A DNA stretch of 64,000 bases. Origin: Dromaius novaehollandiae (taxonomy: Eukaryota > Chordata > Aves > Casuariiformes > Dromaiidae). How positions within the stretch are numbered: position 1 is the first letter of the stretch; every line of letters begins with the position of its first letter. The DNA lies in NCBI RefSeq assembly GCF_036370855.1, contig NC_088100.1:131429585-131493584 (forward strand). The letters are read 5' to 3'. Below the pieces are notes generated by a model. It saw nothing but the letters and a program-made list of their open reading frames with translations, did no database searches and was not told the DNA's origin. A program made the translations under genes and the position numbers. Positions 50,001 to 57,362 of the stretch are shown one piece after another.

Positions 50001-51982
50001 GTATACTGATCTTATGAACTGAATTTTCTTCTGGTGTACTTATCCCAGTTCAATCTAAATATTTTAAGTTTACAGATTTCACAACAATCACTTCCTTATA
50101 CTTCGCACTTGCACAGTTATCTCTGGGGCCAGGGGATGTCCATACACGCACTGTTCTGCTTAGAGGTAAAACTCGGCCCAAAAAAACAGAAGTTGAAGTG
50201 ACACAATCCCTACTCTAGGCACTGTAACTGCAGTATAACAGTACCTGTCATATTTATTTATATCCAGTACAATTCATGAAGAAAAAAATGTATCAGATGT
50301 CTCTTTGATTTAAAAAGACACACACAGAGACAGATATGTCAGACAGTACAAAAATTGTGTCCCAACTACAGCTTGCAAAATTGGATAAAAATAACTGCTT
50401 CTGTCCCATGTTTCATCCCTGAGGCTGACTACAGTACAACACTATGGTCACTATCAATATGCTAAACATTTTAAAACAACTAAGTAATTCACTGCTTTGT
50501 AAAAAGCTGTATTAAAGGATCAAATTCTGAAATTACATGAATTTCCACCAAAGCTGACAGTGTAAGTATTAAAACACTTAAAAAACCAACCAACCAACAG
50601 AATCCAGCTTCCATGTCCATTTGTAAATGGAAAATGGTAAATCTCCTATTTTTCTTTCCTTTTTCTAAATGATAGTGCAAAAAAGGCCCAAAGGCATTGT
50701 ACTCTAATACTTATTAAAGAGAATTTTCTAGGGGAAGGAAAACAGGAAGACTTCAGAACTGTCAAATCTGATGTTCTTCTTCTGGAACTACTCTAATCAT
50801 TTCAGATACTTACTGGAAACTCCTTAATTCAAGTGGCAGGGTGCTGAATCTCTAACAATGACATTCTTTGTCTCAACTATTCAATCTTTAGCTTTAAATA
50901 TTTTCATCTTTATTCAACGTGTTCATTAACAAAAAAACACTTCCTTTTTTGCCATTCGAGAGTTCTTGACATGCTGTCAGCTTTGTTAACTCCCCTGATA
51001 AAATTGTTTTACTGGGGGAAAATCCTGATTGCTAAACAAAATTACTAAGGTAGAAACCCACCTACAACATCTTATCTGCTGGCTTTAAAATGGTATCTTT
51101 GTCACTTCCTGTTGAGGCGCCTCAAATCCTCCATAACACTAACAAAAGAACAAATTTCTAGCGTGTGCACGCACGGTTACGTAGGGCAGGAAAGGTGAAA
51201 GGAAGAGGAGAAAAGCTTTGGCGCCCTCTTTACCAAAGAATCCCATTTCTGCAAATTCTGCAGTCATAAAGGTATTAATGAAAGGTCCCCACTGCCTTTT
51301 AACCACAAGCTGCATGAAATGTTTCTGTGAAACTAAAAATCCCTGTAGGGGATGCATCGCTGTCTGCCGAAATTCAAAACGGATAAGCTGATCATTCAGA
51401 TTAAAAAAAAGAACAAAACCATCAAAAAACACTATTTTATCTTTGCTGCGCCTTACTAAAGAGAAACTCGTTAAAGTCATATATAGGAATATAACATGCG
51501 TAATAAAACAGCCACGATGCTGGCAGACAGGCACAACCTGAGACATCGCTGCAACAAATACCGAAGCGCTAACGCTTCCCGGGCTCAAACGCCCGTTTCT
51601 GCTCGGTGTGGCGGAAAGGAAACCGGCGTCCACCGCGGCAGGGCCCGGCTCTCCCCGCCGAGCCACCCCGGGCCATTCATTCAGCGCGCCGCCGCCGCGC
51701 GGTTCGCCGGGCGCCCGCAGGCCGGTGCCGGTGGAAGGCCGAGGGCGACGCGGCCCTCGCCGGCCCCGGAAGCCCCTCGCGGCGAGCTCCGGCGGCCCCG
51801 GGGCGGCGGAGGCCGGGCGCGGCCCGCTGGCCAGCCCGGGCGTGCCGGCAGGAAGCCGGCGGGGGGGGGGAAGGGAGTCGCCCTCCTTCTCCCCTCGCGG
51901 CAGCAGGGCGAGTCCCGGGGCCCGAGCGACTCACCCCGGTGCCGTTGTCGCACACCACCACCTTCCTGCCCAGCGTGTCCAT
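28794..51982 (-). CDS. ACTR2: ACTR2 (actin-related protein 2, Arp2), complete, nine constitutive coding exons
   Basis: Arp2 is one of the two actin-related subunits of the seven-subunit Arp2/3 complex. With Arp3 it forms the pointed-end template for a branched actin filament when activated by WASP/WAVE proteins. The exons, complement(28794-28964, 30243-30375, 30788-30933, 31303-31452, 32246-32382, 35046-35118, 39834-40049, 45589-45699, 51935-51982), all have GT-AG borders and join in phase to exactly 394 residues plus stop, the family length. The actin-fold ATP-binding motifs are intact: [13 protein letters not shown] (P1, residues 12-24), VDSGDGVTH (P2) and [11 protein letters not shown] (adenosine loop). 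The C terminus is EKLGVTVR. The start is the ATG at 51980-51982, with G at -3 and +4. Small differences from mammalian Arp2 as I remember it are MDTLGRK for MDSQGRK, STAK for STTK and DTKN for DTRN. A microexon in intron 2 would lengthen the protein by five residues. Confidence 0.98.
29840..29917. repeat. (AT)n with A- and T-runs
   Basis: Alternating AT tracts at 29841-29850, 29860-29870 and 29880-29900, followed by about 17 T residues. The tract is intronic. Confidence 0.9.
30196..30215 (-). repeat. (UG)n in the ACTR2 pre-mRNA, just inside intron 8
   Basis: (CA)10 on +, which is (UG)n on the transcript strand. It begins 27 nt after the exon 8 donor at 30242 and is preceded by a UUUAUUUUU stretch. 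UG repeats are the known binding motif of TDP-43 and CELF proteins. Confidence 0.9.
30243..30375 (-). CDS. ACTR2: ACTR2 exon 8
   Basis: 133 nt. It completes Arg294 and encodes residues 295-338, [20 protein letters not shown] onwards to GDVEKLS. Holds the adenosine-binding loop motif SGGSTMYPG. The acceptor is TTGGTCAG and the donor CTCTCT|GTAAGT. Confidence 0.98.
30376..30787 (-). other. ACTR2: ACTR2 intron 7
   Basis: A 412-nt GT-AG intron (donor GTAAGAA, acceptor TTGGTCAG). No feature seen inside. Confidence 0.95.
30788..30933 (-). CDS. ACTR2: ACTR2 exon 7
   Basis: 146 nt encoding residues 246-293 ([20 protein letters not shown] to IQAADIDT) plus two bases of Arg294. Contains the GGERF segment of the nucleotide cleft (the actin GNERF equivalent). 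The acceptor is CTCACTAG and the donor ACCAG|GTAAGAA. Confidence 0.98.
30934..31302 (-). other. ACTR2: ACTR2 intron 6
   Basis: A 369-nt GT-AG intron (donor GTGAGTG, acceptor CTCACTAG). AT-rich, with no feature seen. Confidence 0.95.
31303..31452 (-). CDS. ACTR2: ACTR2 exon 6
   Basis: 150 nt, phase 0 at both ends, residues 196-245. It reads [20 protein letters not shown], then [20 protein letters not shown], then [10 protein letters not shown]. The IKEKLCYV helix is shared with actin. The acceptor is TTCACTCTAG and the donor ACACG|GTGAGT. Confidence 0.98.
31453..32245 (-). other. ACTR2: ACTR2 intron 5
   Basis: A 793-nt GT-AG intron. It includes a (CAAAAAA)n-like simple repeat at 31866-31893 and nothing else recognised. 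Confidence 0.94.
31866..31893. repeat. (CAAAAAA)n simple repeat
   Basis: Three to four tandem A-rich units, intronic. Confidence 0.8.
32246..32382 (-). CDS. ACTR2: ACTR2 exon 5
   Basis: 137 nt. It completes Gly150 and encodes residues 151-195, [20 protein letters not shown] to DITRYLIK. Contains the second phosphate-binding motif VDSGDGVTH with the catalytic Asp. The acceptor is TCTTTAAG and the donor TTAAG|GTAAGC. Confidence 0.98.
32383..35045 (-). other. ACTR2: ACTR2 intron 4
   Basis: A 2.66-kb AT-rich GT-AG intron. It includes TTTAATATA-type low-complexity sequence near 32550-32600. No other gene or RNA is recognised. Confidence 0.92.
35046..35118 (-). CDS. ACTR2: ACTR2 exon 4
   Basis: 73 nt encoding residues 126-149 ([20 protein letters not shown] then LYAQ) plus the first base of Gly150. 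The MFET...YVAIQAVL segment is a shared actin-family signature. The acceptor is GTCTTACAG and the donor CTCAAG|GTAGGA. Confidence 0.98.
36926..37279 (+). other. Unassigned 117-codon open frame, antisense in ACTR2 intron 3
   Basis: ATG at 36926-36928 to TAG at 37277-37279. The frame is open a further 9 codons upstream. It begins [20 protein letters not shown] and ends near [19 protein letters not shown]. It has a mixed, protein-like composition and is long for such AT-rich DNA. I recognise no family, there is no visible promoter or poly(A) context, and it is antisense to ACTR2. It may be chance or a degraded retroposed fragment. Confidence 0.15.
38048..38082. repeat. (GT)n/(AT)n simple repeat
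   Basis: GTGTGTGGGGGGTGTGTGTG followed by a short TA tract, intronic. Confidence 0.8.
39834..40049 (-). CDS. ACTR2: ACTR2 exon 3
   Basis: 216 nt, phase 0 at both ends, residues 54-125, [20 protein letters not shown] to NREKIVE. Contains the end of the subdomain 2 D-loop region and the [19 protein letters not shown] and [15 protein letters not shown] signatures of the actin fold. The acceptor is ATTTTACAG and the donor GTGGAG|GTATGT. Confidence 0.98.
40998..41036. repeat. A39 homopolymer
   Basis: Thirty-nine consecutive A residues on +, which are poly-U in the ACTR2 pre-mRNA. It may be the tail of an unrecognised + strand retroposed insertion or simple expansion. Confidence 0.9.
41122..41161. 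repeat. (AAAT)n simple repeat
   Basis: Six to seven AAAT units followed by an A-rich stretch, about 90 nt from the A39 run. Confidence 0.9.
42118..42132 (-). CDS. ACTR2: ACTR2 alternative 15-nt microexon (NNKKM)
   Basis: On the minus strand, AG|AATAACAAAAAGATG|GTAAGTG gives a perfect acceptor and donor around 15 nt, preceded by a strong pyrimidine tract (CTTCTTTCTTCACCTTTCTT). Exon 2 ends and exon 3 begins in phase 0, so inclusion adds Asn-Asn-Lys-Lys-Met between Lys53 and Asp54, giving 399 residues. The insertion point aligns with the DNase-I-binding loop (D-loop) in subdomain 2 of actin. From memory, the human ACTR2 long isoform carries the same five residues at this place, which strongly supports a conserved alternative exon. 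Inclusion rate cannot be judged from genomic sequence. Confidence 0.9.
44520..44560. repeat. T-rich low-complexity tract
   Basis: TTTTTTCTTTCTTTTTTTTC-type pyrimidine tract in intron 2. It is purine-rich on the transcript strand. Confidence 0.75.
45589..45699 (-). CDS. ACTR2: ACTR2 exon 2
   Basis: 111 nt, phase 0 at both ends, residues 17-53, [20 protein letters not shown] then [17 protein letters not shown]. Completes the first phosphate-binding motif begun in exon 1 and enters the subdomain 2 D-loop. The acceptor is TTTCTTTTCAG and the donor ATCAAG|GTAATT. Confidence 0.98.
46748..46925 (-). mobile_element. CR1 LINE 3'-end fragment
   Basis: Read on +, the words ATCATTCTGGTTGGAGAGAA, CCAGTCCAACCTTGGG, GGTTTGTCCAGTCAGACCTC and AACCTCCAAGGACAGAGA are characteristic of the antisense of avian CR1 3' ends. 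The element is therefore on the minus strand, the same orientation as ACTR2, with its 3' end to the left. It is about 180 nt, 5'-truncated and diverged, as usual for CR1, and has no coding capacity. This identifies the genome as sauropsid, most likely bird. Confidence 0.85.
48477..48491. repeat. T-run
   Basis: About 15 T residues, intronic low-complexity sequence. Confidence 0.75.
48805..48867. repeat. Degenerate ATCCATAGATCC tandem/palindromic repeat
   Basis: Repeated variants of ATCCATAGATCC, ATCCATGGATCC and ATCCATAGATAA in about 60 nt, partly self-complementary. Confidence 0.7.
51935..51982 (-). CDS. ACTR2: ACTR2 exon 1 (coding part)
   Basis: ATG at 51980-51982 in context GGCGGGATGG, encoding [16 protein letters not shown], then donor GGG|GTGAGTC at 51929-51934. 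DNGTG begins the first phosphate-binding loop. No in-frame upstream ATG is present between this start and the predicted initiation region, only TTG and GTG. In mammals I recall MDSQGRK here. Confidence 0.96.
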
Positions 51983-51983
51983 C

Positions 51984-52090
51984 CCGCCGCCGCCGAGCAA
52001 CCGCCGCCCCAACCGTCACTGCCGCTGCCGCCGCCGCCCCAACCGCCGCCGCCGCCCCAACCGCCGCCGCCGCCGCCCGCCCCGCCGCGC
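51984..52090 (-). repeat. GGC/CGG triplet-rich repeat in ACTR2 5'UTR
   Basis: On + the sequence is a series of CCG triplets interrupted by CCCCAACC. Units like GCCGCCGCCCCAACC recur at about 52001, 52031 and 52044. On the transcript strand it is GGC/CGG-rich 5'UTR leading to the ATG. Part may lie upstream of the start of transcription. Confidence 0.75.
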
Positions 52091-52093
52091 GCG

Positions 52094-52106
52094 CCGGAAG
52101 TCGTCA
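52094..52106. promoter_or_regulatory. ETS-type CCGGAAGT and CRE half-site
   Basis: CCGGAAGT at 52094-52101 is followed immediately by CGTCA at 52102-52106. Both are common in CpG-island promoters of housekeeping genes. Confidence 0.55.
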
Positions 52107-52114
52107 CCGCGCCG

Positions 52115-52125
52115 CCCCGCCCAAT
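52115..52125 (-). promoter_or_regulatory. GC box and inverted CCAAT (NF-Y) box
   Basis: CCCCGCCC overlapping CCAAT on +, which is ATTGGGCGGGG on the ACTR2 strand, about 135-145 nt upstream of the start codon. This is a typical TATA-less promoter core. Confidence 0.6.
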
Positions 52126-52178
52126 CAGCGCCGCCGCCGCGCCGCCGCCGCCCGCCCCTTCCCTCCCGCCGCGTTGCC

Positions 52179-52268
52179 ATGGCGGCGGCCCGCAGCCCCC
52201 GGGGCAGTTGCGCGCGGCCCTGCCGGCCTGTCCCCCGCAGCCCCTCGCCGCCGCCGCGCCTCGGATAG
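52179..52268 (+). other. Short + strand open frame with strong start context, divergent from ACTR2
   Basis: ATG at 52179 in the context GTTGCCATGGCGG, reading MAAARSPRGSCARPCRPVPR and nine more residues to TAG. The CCATGGCGG also resembles a YY1 site. It may be the start of a divergent transcript or chance in CpG-island sequence. Confidence 0.15.
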
Positions 52269-52361
52269 GAGCCCGATAACGCCCCTCTTCTCCTCCCGTC
52301 CGGACGGCCCTTCCCCTCCGCGCGGTACCGAGCGGCCCCGCGGGCGCCGCCTCGTCCCGGA

Positions 52362-52586
52362 ATGGCGGCGGGGAGCTCGGGGCTGCGCTCGGCGGTCTCT
52401 GCCCTCCCGGAGGGGCGGGTCGGTCTCCTCTGCCCCCCGAGCGCCCGGGCGCGCTGCGCGAGGAGCCAGGTGGGACCGAACTACCTCCGCCTTGAGGAGA
52501 GCAGGCCCGGCCCGACCGGGGAGCTGCTGCTGCTGCTCTGCGCGGCCGTCCGCACGCTTTTGTCCTCCTCCCCCATTTATTGCTAG
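52362..52586 (+). other. Divergent 74-codon open frame with donor-like site
   Basis: ATG at 52362 (G at -3 and +4), beginning MAAGSSGLRSAVSALPEGRV and ending SSSPIYC then TAG. A donor-like CAG|GTGGGA lies at 52467-52475, within the frame, so this could be a first exon of about 36 codons spliced downstream. It lies head to head with ACTR2 in the same CpG island. No family is recognised. A divergent promoter transcript (lncRNA) is the most likely reading if it is transcribed. Confidence 0.2.
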
Positions 52587-53574
52587 CCAGGCCGCATTTT
52601 GCGTAGCTACGTTAAAACCACACAACTGCTAGCTTTACAGAGCTGCCCCTCGCTGGTACTGCGTTACTTCATAGTCAGCCGTTCTCAGACAGTTCTTCCT
52701 CCCCCACGTTTACGTTAGCCCACAGGAGCCTGGAAATAGGATGCGCTTCCCCAGCCGTTTCGTCCCGTTCTGCCCGGCAAGCAGTTTGCGTCCTTCCAGG
52801 GGCTCCGAAGAGAGAAAAGAGTAAATGGGATCTCCCGGTTTGCCTCTGATGGCCTGGTAGTTAACGTTTTTCTTGTGTTTCCCAAAATTCCAGACTTCCA
52901 TGAGACTTGAGGAATCAGGGATGTACGCTGATTTTTTACTTCTGTGGCGCTATCTGTGCCAGTCCCATATGGACAACAGCTTTTTTAATTCGGCATAGCA
53001 GAAACTACCTAAGCACAATGCTCTTTTGTATATTTCTATGTTCAGGTTGCATATGAATAATGGCTGTTGTGGTGTTTTTTCTCTGCTTTGAATTTTATAG
53101 ACTAGTGGGAACAATAAGAAATTCTTAAAAAATCAGAATATGCAAAATATTTGACTGTTTCTTTTTTAACTTTAATGATGTCCAGATATTGAGAATGATG
53201 AGAAGACATGGCATTATCTAGTAGGATGAGGAAGCTATCCAAACAGACATGGAGTAATCCAGCACAATGCAGCTGTAATGGAAGGACTTCCTGTCATTTT
53301 GGAGCAGTAGCAGCCTTACCTGGGTATGAACTGCACTCTGATACGTGTGTGTTTAATGTTCATTTCAAGTATTTTTTAGTGCATGATGTTTTGATGCTGA
53401 TAAAAGTGAAGGATTTACATTGTTGGTTAAAGCCAGGTACAAAAAGCACTTGCTTTAAAAGCCTACTCTTGGTCCAGAATGTTAGTTAATCTGTATAGCT
53501 CAAATCACTCAGCTTGTTCAACCCAGCACAGAGGGCTCAGACATGGAAACTAGCCCCTCTTTACTGCTCTGCGG

Positions 53575-53700
53575 TTAGACTTGCTGTATAATTCTGGGCA
53601 GATCACGTAACCTGCCAACCTGCCTGTGCCTCAGTTTTAGTAAGGTTGGTATGATACCATGCCATACCATAGAAATGCCCGTTAATAAAGAACTTGACTG
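53575..53700 (+). mobile_element. MIR-like ancient SINE relic
   Basis: The words TTCTGGGCAGATCACGTAAC and CTGTGCCTCAGTTTTAGTAA align by eye with the MIR core segment containing TTGGGCAAGTCACTTAACCT and the following TGCCTCAGTTT. Preceding GCGGTTAGAC resembles the tRNA-like 5' part. It is strongly diverged. Confidence 0.5.
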
Positions 53701-54684
53701 ATCAGTGAATGAGAAATGCTACAGCTTGGATTCTAATCATCTGTTGCTTTGTCAGACAGAAGGCTTCAGTGATGCCTCCTCGTGTAGAATGATGGCAAAA
53801 TGCAGTCTGTTCTGAGGCAAACTAGGTTTTTAACTTGGGAAGCCTGAAGAAAAGGAAAAAAACCCCAAAATGCATTAGCTAACTTTTCTGCGATTAAATA
53901 TTCAGTCAGTCCCTATAAATATGCTTTAATTATAAATATGACTTTAATTTGATTATGATAACACAGATCCCCCATAACTTTATTACATGATATCTTTTCT
54001 AAGGGGATATTGACTATTAATTAAAGAAAAATCTGTGTTTTAAAGGATTAGTTTAAGAAGTGCTGTCAGAAATTACAGTGTAATTAAAGCCACTCAAGAA
54101 TCAGTGATATTGAAGTCTGCTGATCACTGCAAAATAAATTGTTAGTTTGCTGCGTCTAGCATAGCATGTAAGATTGCACATCAAAGGGATGCAAGTGCTG
54201 TAACGGAAATAGGCCTGTTAAGGGGGAACTTGTGTACTGCACAGTATAGTCATCAAGTCCATCATTGTACTTGCTACCAACTATTGCTGTTCAGTTGTTG
54301 GATAGCCTTAAAAGATTTTAAGTGTTTTGTCAAAGGTTACATACAATGCCGGAGAGGAAATACAATGTGGTTTGAACTTAACTGTATTTTAAAGCTTATT
54401 TTACTGGTTTAATTGAACTAAGATACTGCTTCATGTTCAAAAGTTAAAAAAAAAAAAAAAGTAGTAGTCTGTATTAAGGAAGGTTGCAGAGCCTGGCAAA
54501 AATGTTGTTAATAGCAAGGAGAGAAGTTGTAGTGTGGTCAGTGTTTGTCAGTGCCGTTTGCTAAAGCAGGGTAATGGAGAATGTCCTCTCCATGCCAGTG
54601 CATCCGTTCTTGTATCAGTGGAGAACGAGATCTGTTCTCCACGTTGGGGGCATCAAAGAACAGCACAAAACCAGGGAGATTCTG

Positions 54685-54745
54685 TGATGTGTCAGTATTT
54701 GTGAAGTGCTTGAACCATGCTGAAAGTACAATATATTTATTCATG
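54685..54745 (+). mobile_element. Possible ancient SINE tail
   Basis: TATTTGTGAAGTGCTTGAACC followed by GCTGAAAGTACAATATATTTATT resembles the shared 3' tail (TTTGTAAAGTGCTTTGA and a TATAAA-containing end) of old amniote SINEs. Weak evidence from memory only. Confidence 0.25.
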
Positions 54746-57284
54746 AATCATAGTAGCAGGTTTAGTTAAATTACACCCAGGATACAGGGATTGGTATATC
54801 TTTTGTAGGTCAGTCATATAATGCAAAGATATATTGGAGGGGAAGGCTTAAAAATCAGTGAATTTATGGGTAAAAACGTAGGATACCGTGTACATTTGAA
54901 TTGCCTTCTTTGTATATATCCTGCCTATTCCATTCTGTGTATATTCTAGTTAGTGCAGCCTGCTTAAAAGGTTGTAAAGAAATATGCAAGCATATAAGAA
55001 AATAATAAATAAAAATGTTTTCTGTATTTTTGGAATTAACAATTTTATGTATATGCGTCATAATTTAGTTTTTTTGCAGTTAGTTAAAAAATATCCTTTG
55101 CACAACATTGTGTAAATGGAAAACTTTGCTCTCGGAAAGTGCTGGAAATCCACTTGCTGTTGTTCTTGAAGTGCTGGAGAGAACGATCCACAGTTTCCTA
55201 ATAGGAGATGGTGCTGTGACTTTTGCGAGAGAATAAGGCTTCATGATAGAAGATAATAAAAGCATGATGAGTAAGCAGAGTGCTGAAGCTTATCAGGTAA
55301 AGTACTACATCTATCCCGTACTGAGAGGAATACATTTTTATGAACTTGCTGATCAAGTGCTCTGTGCTTATCCTGACGTGCAGGTATAGAGAAACCATAC
55401 GAACAGAGACAGGAATTACTCAGAACAGAAAGGGAAGGATGAGTTATTGGGACAGCTGTCCCAGACGTCTGCTCGGTATAGCAGAGAAAGGAGGGTCTAA
55501 GAGGAACAGATGACATCTCTTCCGCATCTGGTCAGCCTTAGAAATGTTCTTAATTCTACCACAAGGCAGCCTGGAGAGTCTGAAAGCACAGCAAATGGTG
55601 TGTTTCTAGCCCTGCTCTTACTGCTTCCTGAGCCCTCTCAGTGCAGGTGGGTAGGAGCTGCTCTGTGCTGGCTGGGGAAATTGAGGCCAGTTTCTGTGGT
55701 GGTCTGGCAGAGCAAAGGAAAGAAGCTCCCCTTAAGTTTAACAGCACATCTTGCCGTACTATTAATATTAATCATCTTCTTTTCAGGAATTTGTTTTGTT
55801 TCCTATTGAGGTATTTTGCCTTTGTCTCAGAATGATTTAATTAACTTTAGCAAAATATGTTTTCTGATTCACAGAAAGAATCCTTTAGAATTGACTAAAC
55901 ACTTGGTATCATTTGTTGGATTTATGAAATAGTGTATATAACAAGTTAGAAATGTTCAGGAATTCTGAATACCTATAAATAGATCTTGGTTTTAAAGGAC
56001 ATATTCACCCCTTCCCCCCAACATAGTATGACCGCCTCATTAACATTAAGGGACTCACACCTTTACCAAATCTTACATAGCTAACTTTCCTGGTTATCAA
56101 ATGCAAACTCACTCAGGCACGAGAAGCAGTGTAGCTATGGTAGCCTATGTCAGAGAATTTTCCTGCTAACAGAAGACAGCTCATGTGTCTCTGCATTGAA
56201 TGACGGCGCTCAGCAGGCCAGGATTTCTCTGAAGGACAAAAGGGGCTGGATTCTCCTCCCTGTTTAGCACCACCCGTCTGGGTCATGTGAGTTGAAAACA
56301 CAGTGGCATGACTGCAAAACATCTTCATGCAGATCACAGATGCAGTGTAGATTACACTAGGATTCTTCAGTGAGGTATTTGGATAAATAATTAAAATATG
56401 TTGAGAACAGATTTTTACTGTTGGGGATTTTCCAATAACATTTCTTCACAAGATGGAGAAAACTCTTTTCCTCTTTAGTGTCGTAGAGTTGGAAAGTATG
56501 CTCAACTAATTTTGTTTATTTGTTTCCAGATAAACAGAAGAACATAGTGTAAAGGTCACTTTATTTTTCAAATTTGATTCAAACAGGCACCCAGTGTAGC
56601 ATCACTAGTATATTTGGCATCTGTTATTCAAAATTTTTAAAGCACAGTCACAAACAGTGAAATTATATTATAGAATTCAGACAAGGCAAATCATGATGAA
56701 TTTTGATCACTGTATGTGTGATGATGCTTTGTCACAAAGGCCTAGATCCCTGCAGGGCATGTACTTCCATTGATTTCACTGGAAGTTAGGGACCCGAACA
56801 GTTTATGGATCTATAATAATGCAAAGAAAACCTGCCTTTTCAACTATGTCATCTTATTTGAAGCACTTTAATTTCTGATGACCTTAATTGAAGCCCTGAA
56901 ATGTGCAAATTAAATGCCTTGGGCGTAAAGACTCACTCACTGAAGGTGTCAGGATGCTCTAGGACTCTATTCTCCATTGCCTGAAATGTTTTGTATTGCT
57001 TAGGCATGTGTCGTGGATGTAAACTATTAATAAATCTGAATTCTCCACTTACATCAGTGGTAACATTTTATGCACATTTTGCAGACATATAAATGACAAC
57101 CAGTGGAAATATAGACTTTCAGGAATCTGATTTGCAGAGGTTTGAAGTTCTTTCCATTCTAGCTGAAGCCAGTGAGACCAGTTTCTGAAAACTGGGTTCT
57201 AGATATTAAAGTCTGGCAGGCAAAACTGGGATATCAAAAATTAGATGCCAGCTCTGAAAATGTAATTGTAAGTCCTCTCACAGA

Positions 57285-57362
57285 GGAAGTCTGAGACAGA
57301 GTAAGACTAGAATCTAAATCATCTGATGCCCAGTCCTGTGCATTAAGCACAGTACTGTTTTT
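57285..57362 (-). mobile_element. MIR-like tRNA-derived SINE relic
   Basis: On +, GACAGAGTAAGACTAGAATC, ATCTGATGCCCAGTCCTGTG and AAGCACAGTACTG follow the layout of the tRNA-like region of MIR (GGATTCGAACCC, CTGACTCC, GTGCTCT, CCACTA). The polarity is opposite to the 53.6 kb relic, so it would be a second copy. Confidence 0.35.

Larger units (their letters stand above)
45700..51934 (-). other. ACTR2: ACTR2 intron 1
   Basis: A 6.2-kb intron (donor GTGAGTC, acceptor TTTTCAG). AT-rich except near the promoter. It holds a CR1 fragment (46748-46925), a T-run near 48477-48491 and a CCATAGATCC-type repeat (48805-48867). No other gene is recognised. The open frame over 51139-51666 on - appears to be chance. 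Confidence 0.92.
51590..52600. promoter_or_regulatory. ACTR2: CpG island promoter of ACTR2 (probably bidirectional)
   Basis: About 1 kb of extreme G+C and CpG density, sharply set in AT-rich DNA, spanning ACTR2 exon 1. On the ACTR2 (minus) strand it contains an inverted CCAAT box (ATTGG at 52121-52125) overlapping a GC box (GGGCGGGG at 52115-52122). Closer to the gene are an ETS-type CCGGAAGT site (52094-52101 on +) and a TGACG CRE half-site (52102-52106). No TATA box is seen. The arrangement predicts ACTR2 initiation a little below 52.1 kb. The island extends about 500 nt beyond on the other side, where + strand start codons in good context occur. Confidence 0.85.

Noticed and set aside
51496-52632. 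378-codon + strand open frame over the ACTR2 promoter
   Set aside because: It lies in extreme CpG and CCG-triplet sequence, where stops are rare. The product is Arg/Pro/Ala low complexity, it overlaps ACTR2 exon 1 in antisense, and similar frames are open in the other frames.
55510-55809. 99-codon + strand frame with a hydrophobic C-terminal half
   Set aside because: No recognised family, no splice or promoter context. Hydrophobic runs are common in T-rich frames.
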